Position numbers and translations under genes: made by a program. From assembly GCF_000340215.1 (NCBI RefSeq), contig NW_006921533.1:4862979-4926978 (forward strand): DNA of 64,000 bases, written 5' to 3'. Numbering within the stretch: the first letter of the stretch is position 1; each line of letters opens with the position of its first letter. The notes under the pieces were generated by a model. That model made no database searches, was not told the origin of the DNA, and worked only from the letters and a program-made list of their open reading frames with translations. Of this stretch, positions 22,547-33,900 are shown piece by piece. This DNA comes from Pseudocercospora fijiensis CIRAD86. Taxonomy: Eukaryota; Ascomycota; Dothideomycetes; Mycosphaerellales; Mycosphaerellaceae.

Positions 22547-23788
22547 ATGAAACCCAGAAAACCACATGCGCGATCGCGAAGCTTTCGAAACAATCCCGTC
22601 AGTCCCAAGACCCTTCTACGCCGCTATGCCATCTTCTTTGCCATCTTCGCTTTCGCTTATTCGCTCGTTGAAGCCGTCTTCGTTCGTCAAGCCCAAACCC
22701 GGGAAAGCGGCAAAGAACCACCCCCTCTGGGAAAGGAGAAAATATACATCGCTGGTATACATTGGACGAACGAAAGAATCCTACGCAGTCACTGGAACGC
22801 CGCGGTTGTCTCCATCGCGAAAGCGATCGGTCGCGAAAATGTCTTCGTCAGTATACAAGAGAGTGGGAGTTTGGATGATACGAAAGGAGCCTTGAGGAGC
22901 TTGGATTCCGAACTCGCACATGCCGGCATATCGCGAAGAATTATTTTGGACAATACTACTCATGTCGACGACATCTCTCGCACTCCTGAGCCGGGAGAAA
23001 AGGGGTGGATAAAGACGAGTAGAGGAAAATCAGAACTCCGGAGAATCCCATACCTCGCGAATCTTAGGAATCTGGTGATGCAACCCATGTATGAAATGCA
23101 AGAGAAGGGATTGCGATTCGATAAAGTGCTGTTCTTGAACGATGTTGTCTTCGATGATATGGATGTGAGGAGGCTGTTGAATACCAGAGCTGGGAACTAC
23201 GCTGCGGCGTGTTCTTTGGATTTCGCGAAACCTCCGGCGTTCTATGATACTTTCGCTCTCCGAGACGTGGAAGGCTACAACAAATTGATGAAGACTTGGC
23301 CATATTTCCGAAGTCAGAAGTCGAGAAGGGAAGTGAAAGCCAGTCGACCAGTCCCGGTCAAGAGCTGTTGGAATGGAATTGTGGCAATGGATTCCGAGGC
23401 ATTCTACGGTCGCTCGCTACAATTTCGGGGCGTGGATGATAGTCTTGCTGAATATCATATCGAGGGCTCAGAATGCTGTCTCATACATGCCGATAATCCT
23501 TTTAGCTGGAAGAAAGGAGTTTGGGTGAATCCGATTGTCAGAGTCGGGTATTCTGGAGAGGCATATGAGGCTATGCATAATTCGGGAGTTTCCACTTTCA
23601 GGGTCATTTATGGGTCTTGGATGAATCGGATCTGGAGATGGACTAGTACGACTTATTGGAAGGATAGAGGCGTAAAGAGGCGGTTGCAGGAGTGGAAGTC
23701 CAAGTCGAATACGCATTTTGAGAGCGGAGAATTTTGCTTGGTTGATGAAATGCAGGTTTTGGCGCATAATGGGTGGGCGCATGTGTGA
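22547..23788 (+). CDS. CMT1/CAP59-type alpha-1,3-mannosyltransferase, type II membrane protein
   Basis: 413 aa from ATG 22547. A basic N-terminus (KPRKPHARSRSFR) is followed by one membrane segment (RYAIFFAIFAFAYSLVEAVF, about residues 26-45), giving type II Golgi topology. The luminal part shows KIYIAGIHWTNERILRSHWN, then KVLFLNDVVFDDMD with an acidic metal-binding-like motif, then a conserved Cys/Trp area (PVKSCWNGIVAMDSEAF) and EGSECCLIHADNP. This is the cryptococcal Cmt1/Cap59 mannosyltransferase family, widespread in ascomycetes, where it probably decorates glycans of the wall or secreted proteins. The acceptor is unknown. Single exon. Confidence 0.87.
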   Translation: MKPRKPHARSRSFRNNPVSPKTLLRRYAIFFAIFAFAYSLVEAVFVRQAQTRESGKEPPPLGKEKIYIAGIHWTNERILRSHWNAAVVSIAKAIGRENVFVSIQESGSLDDTKGALRSLDSELAHAGISRRIILDNTTHVDDISRTPEPGEKGWIKTSRGKSELRRIPYLANLRNLVMQPMYEMQEKGLRFDKVLFLNDVVFDDMDVRRLLNTRAGNYAAACSLDFAKPPAFYDTFALRDVEGYNKLMKTWPYFRSQKSRREVKASRPVPVKSCWNGIVAMDSEAFYGRSLQFRGVDDSLAEYHIEGSECCLIHADNPFSWKKGVWVNPIVRVGYSGEAYEAMHNSGVSTFRVIYGSWMNRIWRWTSTTYWKDRGVKRRLQEWKSKSNTHFESGEFCLVDEMQVLAHNGWAHV

Positions 23789-26286
23789 GCAGATTCACTA
23801 CTTTTGGATAAGATCCTTCAGGAACTTCAAGCATCTATTGATTGAGCCCGTCCAAGCAGCAGGTCGCCTGAGCACAATCCAACCTCCGACCGCCAGCCCC
23901 ATGAACCCGAGAGGCACAACTGTTCTTCTCCTCAAGCCCCACTTCACGAGCCTTACTCGAGCAGCCAGTAGTACTCCTCTTGAAACGTCATCGCCTTTGT
24001 TCGAATGCGGAAATGGCTTTGAGCCGCGAGTATCGCCTACGTGCAAGCCCACGGAAAGATCTGATCGGATGTCGCGTCCCAGCAGTCGAGCCCACATGGC
24101 GCAATTTCCTCCGATGCAACGAGAATCCGTGGATTAGAGAGCACAAAGTCCAAGGTAATATCCTTGATCCAGGCGCTGGAATGATTGTCATGGCCATTGA
24201 AGCGGCATCCCAGCTGGCGGATCCAAACGAAGAGGTTCTCGGGTATGAACTGCGAGACGTCGCCATTGTGACGCCAAGGGTGTCGAGGTCATGGTCCAGC
24301 TCCACCCACACGAAGGCTGCACCTTCAGCAACTCTTGACGAATTCACAGTCTCGAGCTGGTCGCACGATCCCAATAAATGGACTACCCATGCGCGAGGTT
24401 TTGTTGCTGCTACGTACGAGAGCTCCATATCGCCCTCGATGCAGCAAGAAATGCGATTGAGCAATGCGCGGCAGAAGAAAGCTTTCTTGGAGTTCCCACC
24501 GATCTCATCTGATGCCGCAGAGGTTGAGCAACAAATGGCCGCAGCCAAGAAGAGAATCTCCACTAGGTCTCAATCTCTCGAAAATATTCACCAGGGAGGT
24601 GGAGCCGTTGCAAGTCATGCTTGAGAATGATCTGCTCTATACGTTCTATCGAGGTGCATTCGGGGCATCTTACAACTCCAACTGTGCCGAATATGTCGGT
24701 CTGATCGCGGATAAAAGACCCGGTCTCAGCATTCTCGAGACCGGCGCGGGAACTGGCGGTACTACTGGCCATATTTTGGGCAGGCTGCGTCACGGAGACT
24801 CTTCGAAGGCATCGCGATACTACTTCACCGATATCTCACCTGGGTTCCTTGCCAAGGCAGCAGATCGCTTCGTCAGAGACGCTTCAGTCATGGAATTTGG
24901 CACCTTGAACCTTGAACAGGACCCATTGGAGCAGGGTTTCGGGGCAGAAAGCTTCGACCTCATCGTCTGCGCCAATGTGCTGCATGCTACCAAGAGCATC
25001 CAGGAGACGTTGGAACACTGCAAGACTTTGCTCAAGCCCAACGGACAGCTGGTTCTATCCGAGGTGACTATCAAGCGCATCTTCTGTGGTTTCATTATGG
25101 GGCCTCTTCCGGGTTGGTGGCTTGGTGAGGACGATGGTCGTAAAGGTGGTCCATTGCTCGATGTACCTGAGTGGGATAGCGCTCTACAGAAAGCTGGCTA
25201 CTCTGGGGTTGATCTGGACGTTCGTGGCGATCGAGAGGGTTCCAAGGAACCTGTCTCCTTGATCGTCCCCCCAAAATTCCCACTGTCAAGGCAGTAGATG
25301 TCGCTGAGAGCTCACAGTTTGCGGTGATCCGCACCGAAGATGCCGCCTCCGAACAGCTTGCTGACGCTCTCTTCTCCGCGTTCAAGGAGAAGGGAGTTGA
25401 AGCCGCCGTCTTGCAGTGGCCTGACTTCGAACCCAAAGACATTGAGGGCAAGTACTGCGTCTCTTTGGTAGAATGGCAAGAGCCTCTTCTTGCTGAAATC
25501 ACTGATGGTGACTGGAATACCATACGCAAACTCATTCGATTGCCCTGAGCCCCATAAATCGCTCATGGTCGGTCTGTCTCGCGCAATCCGCAACGAGAAT
25601 GCTGGGGTCTTACTCGCAACTCTGGATATCGACACTCTGGAGAATATTGACGTCGCCGCGTCCGCTGCAGCTATCATCAACGTGAGCATGGCGCACAGCA
25701 GCAGTGAAGGCGCTGATGGAGAGTTCGCTGCTCGAGGCTCTACAATCTACATCCCTCGTGTAGAGCGCGCCACCAGCGTCGACAAGAGCCTTCAAAAGTA
25801 CGAAGCGAAAGGAGAGCCAGAGCCCACATCATTCATAAGCTGTGGCCGTCCTCTTAAGCTCACGATCCAGACTCCTGGTCTGCTTGACACTTTCCGATGG
25901 CAGGAAGATGAGACATACTACACGCCGCTTCAATCGGACTGGATCGAGATTGAAGTCAAGGCCGTCGGACTGAATTTTAAAGACGTTCTCGTTGCTCTCG
26001 GAAATCTCAATGAGAACAAGCTCGGCGTCGACGTTGCTGGCGTCGTTACTAGAGTTGGCCCCAGTGTCTCGGGCTTGAAGCCTAGCGATCGAGTTATAAC
26101 AGCTAGCTGCGATACCTTTGCTACATATGTTCGCTTCCCGGCAAAAGGCGCTATTGCTATGCCGGCCGATATGAGCTTCGAAGATACAGCGTCAATGCCG
26201 TTGATATTCCTCACGGCATATTATGCCCTTGTCACAGCCGGCCAACTTGAGAAGGGCGAGACCGTTCTCATTCACGCTGCAGCTGG

Positions 26287-26408
26287 TGTCGACTGCTCAG
26301 AATGTGGTCTTCTTGGATCCCATATTGCTTGATCAAAAGATCACGCTTCTCTTGTGATCCAACGGTTGCGAAAATTTCTGCTCCGATGTGTTGCGCCAGT
26401 ATAATGCT
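26287..26408 (-). other. Inverted segment of the PKS enoyl-reductase domain
   Basis: On the plus strand the ER domain breaks off after VLIHAAAG at 26,288 and resumes at GEALRQSW (26,409). The DNA in between makes no sense forward. Read in reverse complement it encodes the missing nucleotide-binding part ([15 protein letters not shown], then [11 protein letters not shown]). Flanking codons on both sides of the ideal position are lost, so this is an inversion with small deletions. Confidence 0.85.
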
Positions 26409-26700
26409 GGAGAAGCACTGCGGCAATCGTGGCACTGCTTGGCCAAATTCGGTCGATTCTTGGAGATTGGAAAGGCAGATCTCTTCGCCAACACCGGCCT
26501 GGACATGAAGCCTTTCCTGGACAACAAGTCATATATTGGCGTCAATCTCCTCGACTTCGAGAACAACCCCACCCCTCGCGCAGTCAAACTGTGGAACGAC
26601 GTTGCTCGCTTGATTGGTGACGGAGTACTGATGCCCGTACACCCGGTGCAGCAATTCACTTTCTCGGGGGTGGAGAAGGCTTTCCGATACATGCAGACAG

Positions 26701-26753
26701 GTGAGTTGATACTACAGCAACCTGAAAAGGCCGTATTGCTAATACTATTTCAG
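26701..26753 (+). other. Surviving spliceosomal intron in the PKS remnant
   Basis: GTGAGT...TTTCAG, 53 bp, with a GCTAAT branch-like site. Removing it joins RYMQTG to [10 protein letters not shown] in frame between ER and KR, as expected for an intact gene. Confidence 0.8.
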
Positions 26754-28439
26754 GCAAGCACATGGGAAAAGTTGTTGTTCGTGTGGACGAGACAGACATA
26801 GTACCTGCCGTGCCGCGCCCACCCAAGGTCGGCATTCAAGAAAACGCTACATACATAGTCGCTGGTCTGGGCGGCATCGGTCGTGAGATCGGTCGCTGGC
26901 TGGCAGAAAAGGGGGCCAAGCATCTCGTATTCCTCTCCCGATCCGCTGCTTCTGGAGCTGGCAACAAAGCCTATGTCGAAGACTTGCGCAAGACCTACAA
27001 CACTAATGCCACTGCTTTCGACTGTAATGTCGGCAACAGGGCTGCATTGCAGACGGTGCTGCTCAACATCAGCCATCTGCCTTCAGTTCGTGGCTGTGTC
27101 ACTGGAGCAATGGTTCTGCAAGACTGACTCTTTGACAAGATGAGTGCAGATGACCTCCGTATCACAGTTGGACCCAAAGTTCACGGCACCTGGAACCTTC
27201 ACGACCTGCTGCCTCGTGACCTGGATTTCTTCATCATGCTGTCTTCGCTTGCAGGCACAATGGGTCACAGAGGACAAGGTAACTATGGCTGCGGCAACAT
27301 TTTCCAGGACTACTTCGCATCGTACCGACGATCTCTCGGTCTGCGAGCCATGACGATCGACATCGGCTATCTGCTCTTCGTCGGCTTCGTCGCTGAGAAC
27401 GACGAGTACGTCGACCACGTCAAAGCCATGGGTCTGAAAGTCATGCACAACTCCGACTTGCACGGCCTCATCGCCACTGCGATGGAAGGCTCAGAGGCAC
27501 ATCCTCCCGAGGTCATGTGTGGTCTACCATTCAACGAGTATGAGCCTCAATGGTACTGGATGGCAGACAACAGGTTCGCTGGGCTGCGAAATCTTTCGAA
27601 TGGCCGCTCGTCCTCGTCTGCTTCAGCCGTCTCACTAAAGGATGAGCTTTCGCGCTGCTCTGATCTTGGAGCGGCGGTAGACATGATCACCACAGCTATG
27701 TGCGAGAGACTTGCGAGATTGATGATGATTCCCGCCGCTGATGTCGATGCCAACAAGCCTCTCAGTGTTTATGGCGTGGACAGTCTTGTTGCTGTCGAAG
27801 TCAGGAACTGGATCGCTAAGGAGATGCTTGTTGAAATTTCGGTGTTTGATATCATGGCTAATGTGCCTATGAAGCAGCTGGCGCGAGACTTGGCAGGGAA
27901 GAGCAAGGTTTTGGGTCATGTTCGCAAGGAGTAAAAAGGTTAGACCGGAAGCGCTTGGGGACTCTTGATCTGTAGGATAATGCTGGTCAATACTACGATT
28001 ATACGAATATGGGATCTCGTCGCTAAAGAGTGAAAAGCAATTGTCTTCACACACCGTCTCAGTGGACCTGAGCTCGGAGAAGGATTTTATGCCTCCACTC
28101 CATGGGTACACAATAGCCTCTGCTATCTGGATTTTAGAGAACAGAATTATCAGATTAGGTCTGAGGAGCTTCGTAGTATGTCGTGGCCGGAGCTGTGAGT
28201 GCACACGGTGAGATGAGGCTTACACTATCGAGGCTCACCTTACTAGATCGATCGCACCTTCTCCCATTTATCTTGGTCGTATCTAGCGTACAGCACAAGT
28301 TGCCCCCTGAGTCGACATGATCTATGACATTTGCCCGTCAAGAGGTGAGGACTAGCCACTTCAACACTAACTATCCTCACACGGGACGCTTCCCAACCTG
28401 CAGCTCCCTTGCAAGGATGGACGCGAGATCTATATAGGC

Positions 28440-28730
28440 TCCGTTGTCGAGCTCGTCGATTTTGGCATCAATCCTCCCGCATAGCCCTGCCCGCGTCAGT
28501 CCCACCATCTTGTCCTTTTGCTGGCGGCAGCTACCCTCGAGGACTCCATCCCATCGCTTGGACCCGGTTACATAACAGAAGCGAATCTTCTATCCCTGGG
28601 ACAACAGCGTCAACGTGTTATCGGCGATCTTCCTCTCCAGTTCGTCGATCTTCGCATCGATCCTCCTCTCTAGCCCTGCCGGCGTTAGTCCTACGAGCTT
28701 CTCCATCTGCTGATGGCAGCCTTCTCGAGT
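28440..28730 (-). repeat. Diverged duplication, possible decayed coding repeat
   Basis: Two related blocks (about 28,440-28,545 and 28,625-28,730) share about 100 bp. On the minus strand the right block encodes MEKLVGLTPAGLERRIDAKI and the left block a similar peptide (DKMVGLTRAGLCGRIDAKID), which suggests a duplicated coding motif with a short helical, charged character. A minus-strand frame (28,590-28,832) includes the right copy. I do not recognise the family, and no complete gene structure is evident. Confidence 0.45.
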
Positions 28731-29089
28731 ACGTGTATAGGTATCGCTGGGTGCTCTTGCGAAGGTCGCGTTGTGCTCCTCGACTTTCTTGTTGTGTGGT
28801 TTAGTCGCGTTTGCGCGCTTGCATTTCAGCAAGCAGATGTGCTCTTCCGTGGTCCAACTATATTATGATTAGCAAGGCTTCTAGACAGTGTAGGGGATCG
28901 ATGCTATTTACCGGCGGTTGTTGGTTTCAAAAGTAGGGTGATGAGGTATATAATCTTTTGATGTAAGGCTATATTCCGAGAAACTTTCATGCGGTGGGTC
29001 TAGCACTGTGAAAGGCCATATCACGAGCTTCGTCATCATATGAATCGTGTAGGTAAGTAAGCAGTTCAGATGAGCAGGCTTCAGATTGG

Positions 29090-29470
29090 TGAGTATGCTT
29101 ACCACGTGCCTCTAAAGTAGCCTCCATCTATTTGCTTGTTCTACTAAAACAAACATTTGATTGTACCAGATCCAAATAGATGAAAGAACCTCTCACGCTG
29201 CTCGAGGATTAATGAATACTGCAAACAAGTAGATTTCGCAGACCAGCAGGTTCCAGACTGCTGAGCCTTCTTACGACACGTCTCCAGAACCTCATAATTC
29301 AGCTTTCCGTTGCTTTGCTCCTCAAGGTGAACTCCCAACCTCAGATGGTCCAAACTGATGAAAGACCCTCTCACACTCCTCGAAGATCATTCAATACAGC
29401 GGTTAAGTGAATGTATGGAGTATGCAGGGTCAAGACCGGTGAGTACATTTCCCACGTGGCCTTGACATCA
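29090..29470. repeat. Degenerate repeat pairs in A-B-B-A order
   Basis: GGTGAGTATGCTTACCACGTG near 29,091 resembles GGTGAGTACATTTCCCACGTG near 29,439. TGAAAGAACCTCTCACGCTG near 29,178 resembles TGAAAGACCCTCTCACACTC near 29,358. They look like old duplications of noncoding DNA. Source unknown. Confidence 0.5.
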
Positions 29471-29743
29471 CATGCGAATAGTGAGTGAATGACCTGCATA
29501 AACGTTGCTGCTGCGCCACAGAAGCTCCAACGCACATGCATCGTGAAAACACCTCCAAGAATCTTGACCCTTCTCTTCCATTCACAAGTCGTCTGTGCAT
29601 CTCGCACATTCGACCCACTTTGCTTTTAAATGCACAATCGCTTCTCAACCCTCCTTTGACCGGGTCACTGCACCACCATCAGCGCCTTAAATTGCACCAC
29701 TCCGCCGCCTATACACAAGCACGCTTCCCTACTCGCGACCACC

Positions 29744-30859
29744 ATGGCAATAGACGCCCCTAATTTTAGAACGTTTCCAAACCTCGGCCGCTCACCCAAG
29801 ATAAAGGAGGAGGAGGACCTCACCTCTGCCGCTCCATCTCAAGATGGAGAGAGCGCTCCCACTCTCCCAACCGGCACCAAGAATGACGGCGCTCAAGAGG
29901 AGCGACACTCGCCTGCAGAGGAGCAAGAGAGCCGTGGCGCCGACCCAGCGCTCGCAGGCGACCTCTTCGACATACCTCCCACCCTGATGGAGGACAACGC
30001 GCTCTTCGGCACCCTCGGTCGCAACCAGGTCGCGAAACTCTTCGAGCATGAGGAGATGCTGCGGATGGCGAGCCAATATACCATCGCGAAAATGGCCGAG
30101 ATGTACCAAGCGAAGTACGGTCAAAAAATCAAAAACAAGCGTATATCCGTGCGCCTCGACACTGCGAAGGACAAAGTCGCCGCGGCGCGTGGATGCCTTC
30201 GGAAAGACATCGTCGCCGCCTTCGAAGAAAAGAAGCGTGAGTATGGTGTCGAAAAAGCAAAGAATATGGAAGCTGGACGCAAGAGGAAGGCTCTGAAGCA
30301 AGCCGCCGCCGCCGCGAACAAGAAGCGGAAGACGTCCTCGATCACTATTCCCCTGCCGAAAGACGAGGAGGACGAGGATTCGGATGTGGACGACTTCGCG
30401 GCACTGGAGGAGAGGCTGCTGGAGTACTCCGATGAAGAGGGTGCTGAGATGACGCGGAAGGAGAAGCGGGGCGAGTTGCAGGTAAAGCCATGCGCTGCGA
30501 AGAAGGGTGGCCGCATGAAGCGTAAGAATTCGCGAATGCCCATACCAGAGGACGATGAGGAAGAAAGCCTCCCGGAGTATTCCGACGAAGAGATGGCGGA
30601 GATGGAGCGCAAGCAGAGGTCGGGAGAGGTCAAGGTGAAGGAGAAGCTTGCCGAGGACTCGAAGGATGAGGAGCGTCAGAGCATCTCGCGTCCTATGCCT
30701 GCGCACCTGCGAGCTGGAGCGGTCGAGAGGGGCCAGTACACGGAGGAGCATGCGGCTGATGCGCTCATGATGCTGTCGCGCGAGGTCCGCAAGGCGCAAA
30801 CGCAGCCAGAGCATGATGATGTGACAGCCCGGAGTGAGGGCGACGAGGACGAGGAGTAA
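29744..30859 (+). CDS. Hypothetical charged nuclear protein with internal repeat
   Basis: 371 aa from a strong CACCATGG start. An acidic/Pro-rich N-terminus is followed by a helical segment (SQYTIAKMAEMYQAKYG, about residue 107), then basic stretches (GRKRKALKQ, NKKRKTSS) that look like nuclear localisation signals. Two copies of an acidic-to-basic repeat beginning EYSDEE lie at about 226-248 and 277-299, separated by a Lys/Arg-rich spacer. The C-terminus is acidic. I recognise no family. A 381-codon antisense frame overlaps it but is Leu-rich and lacks a credible start context. Composition suggests chromatin or nucleic-acid binding, but that is inference only. Confidence 0.6.
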   Translation: MAIDAPNFRTFPNLGRSPKIKEEEDLTSAAPSQDGESAPTLPTGTKNDGAQEERHSPAEEQESRGADPALAGDLFDIPPTLMEDNALFGTLGRNQVAKLFEHEEMLRMASQYTIAKMAEMYQAKYGQKIKNKRISVRLDTAKDKVAAARGCLRKDIVAAFEEKKREYGVEKAKNMEAGRKRKALKQAAAAANKKRKTSSITIPLPKDEEDEDSDVDDFAALEERLLEYSDEEGAEMTRKEKRGELQVKPCAAKKGGRMKRKNSRMPIPEDDEEESLPEYSDEEMAEMERKQRSGEVKVKEKLAEDSKDEERQSISRPMPAHLRAGAVERGQYTEEHAADALMMLSREVRKAQTQPEHDDVTARSEGDEDEE

Positions 30860-30989
30860 TGCATGGATTTTGGCAATGGCGTTTAGGGGACATGAGGATT
30901 CGAGATACCCAGGATGAAGGCGCAAAGCATGTAACAATACCGAGTCAGCAAATGCCTATATCATATGGCTTGCAGTGTACCAACAAAGA

Positions 30990-33900
30990 CTACTCTGCAC
31001 TTGAAGCAGGCGCATCTGCGCCTTCTGTAGCAGAAGCCTCTCCAAGCGATGCCAGTGCTAGATTCTCGAGCTTTGGCCAGTCTCTGCCAGCTGTGTTCAG
31101 GACAGCTTGCACATCTAGATCTCTTGTAAACCATCTCTCTCGTCTCGTCGTAGATCGTTGACCTCCCTCAAGCGCGCTTCGTGCTGCGCGAGTCGTTCGT
31201 GCACGTTTGGCCTGCCGACCTTCTGAAGTAATCAGGTTAAGTCGTTCGCGTTGCTCCTCCAAAGCCTGATCGTACTGCACTATTGATCGGACATACGGTG
31301 CCAAGTCCTGCGTTATGGTGCTGAGTGGGCCATCAAATGCTGACTGCTGTAGACCTGGGTTCATCAGCGAGATCTCGGCGGGCGAGGATATGGCGTCGAA
31401 GCAGGCGAAGGAATGTCGTGTGAGCGCCTGAGTGACCGTAGCTTTGCTCTTGGGTATGCTGGCCAAGATGTGTTCAGCATTGAGGCGCTCGGATGCGTCG
31501 TAGCATCTGTAGACAGAAGTCGTCAAAGAAACCCTCAGATGCTTGCTCACATCAGAGTAGTCAACAAGCTCATCAGTCTGCAGCAGCGCCATGCCTTCGA
31601 TGTAGTGTCCTCGGACTTTGTCTGACATCTCGGGATACGTCGCGTCGAATCGCCTGTCACTCGGAAGCGCATAACCCGTGCAAGCATCTGCTGCGCTCAA
31701 AGCTTCTGCCAGCCTCGTGTGCACTTTTAGGGCCTTCCGCTCTCCAGTGGTGTCACGAGAAGCCTCTGTGCCGTCCGGACGTCCAATGCCTTCCGCACCT
31801 TCGCTATATGCAGTCAATCCAAGAGCCGTGGCTGGCTCAACACCAAACTCAGTCCAAGCCCACCACACAGCGTCCTCGGCTGTCGGATCATGTGCTGGTG
31901 TGAGACCCATGCCTTGGTTGTACGTGCCGTCGCTAACGACACGCAGCTTCCTCCCATGTGCATCTAGGTCAGATCCTGGTGGCCATCTCTGAAATATCCA
32001 GCCCAGCCCTTCTCGAGGATCGCCCACGCCCATTTGACACCAGTAGTCAAGCTCCATGATACATGCACGCAGGTCATGGTCATGATGTTGATAGAGACTC
32101 GCAATCGCGCCCCGTTTTAGCAAATGGCCTTCCGCAGCTGCAGTGAGTAGCATGTAGTCAGTGGCGAGGTCCAAGGGAGGCTGCCTGAATCGCAGTATAG
32201 CGTGAAGAGACATAGCTTGTAGCGGCACCAGATCTTCATCGTTGCAGGTCATGATAAACGGTCGCTTCGAAGTACTGATGAGCTTAAGGATCGTTGACCA
32301 GAATTCTCTGTCATCTTTGAAGAGGATGTCGACTTCCTCGAGCAGGATCACTGACTGTTGCTGATCCTTGGATGGCTTCTTCAAAGCTTCGATAACAGCT
32401 TTCTGCGCCTTCTCCTTCATAAGCTTCTTTGGTTCGGGCTGTTTTGGCTTTGCCACTGGCTTGTTGGTCGCCTTGAAGAAGGCACTCATCTTGCCCTGCC
32501 TGCCACTTTGAAGGTCTTTCTGAAATGCTTCGTCCATATGGCTGGGCTCTTCCGGACCCGATATTTCTCCTGCTTCTGAACCGTGATGCCTGACAAGATG
32601 ATTCTCAGTCATGTCACCTATTCTGTCCAGCACATCTTTACCACTTCTTCGCTCACTTGAACTTATTTCAAACACCTTAAACCCCAGCTCTTTAGCGACT
32701 GCGTATACCGCCGCTGTTTTACCGCAGCCATGAGGACCACTGAGCAGCACGGCATTGCTCAGCTTTGTGCCATCTCCAGCGACCTGCACAATGCTCTTCA
32801 AAGACTTGCGTGACCCCATGGGAGTGACATTTACGGAATCTGCGATCTCACTCATCTCATGCGCATCTTCATCGCTGTCGACTAAGAAATCATCTAGGTC
32901 GTCTGGCTTCTTCTTTCTCTTCCGCTTGGGTTGTTTTTCCGGCTTGAGAATGGAGGCCTTGATGTGAGTTCCAGTTCCTTCCACTGACTGCACAGCGAGC
33001 GAATTGAGCCAGTCAGTCAGAATTACAATTTCACTCTCTGGCTGCAACACATCAGCAGAGCTAGAAGGGGCGTACTTTTGCGTCCACGTATGCGCCTCGC
33101 CTTTGGACTCGTCAAGTGCAGTAAGCATAGATGGTATTCTTTCGTACATTCTTCGCAGGGCTGGATGACCTGGACTTTGGGAAGAAGTGGACGCGAGCTC
33201 ATCAATACTTGCATCCTGCAGCGGCATCGAAAGTTCGCGTGATACTCTCTCTGCGATATCTTGTCCCGACATGACGAGACGCACAGGCACTTTTAGACGG
33301 GCGCTAGGCTCGCAGAAACCATCTGATCTTTGCAGTCGTTCCGATTCTGGCTCTAGTCGCGATGCGAACTGAGATAATATCGATTCTTGAGGCGGGAGGG
33401 GCAGGCTTGCTTGCTTTCGCTTGCGTCGAGAGAAGAGCATGTCTAGTGTGAACTCCTTCATCGGTGGCTCAACATGGTTGGAATCTAATCCTCTCACATG
33501 GGCTTGCTCTCGATCTGGAAAGGGGGTTTCCCTCGCACCGGGATGCTTAACCATGAGACGATCTTTGAGCAATGCTGACCCGAATGGTTGGATATCTCGT
33601 GCATCGTTCGGCCGCTCTGACATGGCCTGCATCCTAAGCTTGCCAGGTGTTACCGCAGAAGTCTTGCGCGGAGACTCGAGCTTGAGCACAGGTTGTGCCT
33701 TTGGCTTCTCGCGATTGAAGAAAGGGTGCGGTGGCTTCTTGGGAGTTGCTTTCTTTGGCGTCGTCGTTTTGCCGCATGCCTGCCTGCGACTCGCTCTCTT
33801 TCGCGACGTAGGCTCATCATCAACAATATTGACTGGCACCGTCTCTTCACCAGCCAGGATCCTCGAGATTCGGTCGCCCAGTGAGGTCCTCGATGAATCG

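Larger units (their letters stand above)
24012..27934 (+). pseudogene. Remnant of a highly reducing type I polyketide synthase (DH-MT-ER-KR-ACP)
   Basis: Domain pieces in PKS order, all on the plus strand. DH start: IREHKVQG with the catalytic His, then DPGAGM, 24.0-24.55 kb. C-methyltransferase: [16 protein letters not shown] site, about 24.58-25.27 kb. ER (25.9-26.75 kb), KR (GLGGIG about 26.87 kb; LSSLAG, GNYGCGN about 27.24-27.30 kb) and ACP ([11 protein letters not shown] with the phosphopantetheine Ser, about 27.77 kb). KS and AT are absent upstream. Visible damage: frame jump with lost DH C-terminus near 24,555-24,578; one-base loss in the A run 25,273-25,276; a deletion with frame change near 25,530-25,550; an inverted block in ER (about 26,287-26,408); and TGA at 27,125-27,127. 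One genuine intron survives (26,701-26,753). No tailoring genes adjoin it. Not functional as a PKS. Confidence 0.9.
27935..29743. other. Gene-poor 1.8-kb region with degenerate repeats
   Basis: No conserved gene recognised. It contains a duplicated ~100-bp motif at 28.44-28.73 kb and two pairs of weaker repeats at 29.09-29.46 kb (listed separately). The last ~250 bp should hold the promoter of the gene at 29,744. Confidence 0.5.

Noticed and set aside
29792..30937. 381-codon minus-strand ORF over the hypothetical gene at 29.7-30.9 kb
   Set aside because: Leu/Arg-rich mirror of a Glu/Lys-rich protein; the plus frame has the strong CACCATGG start and a sensible composition.
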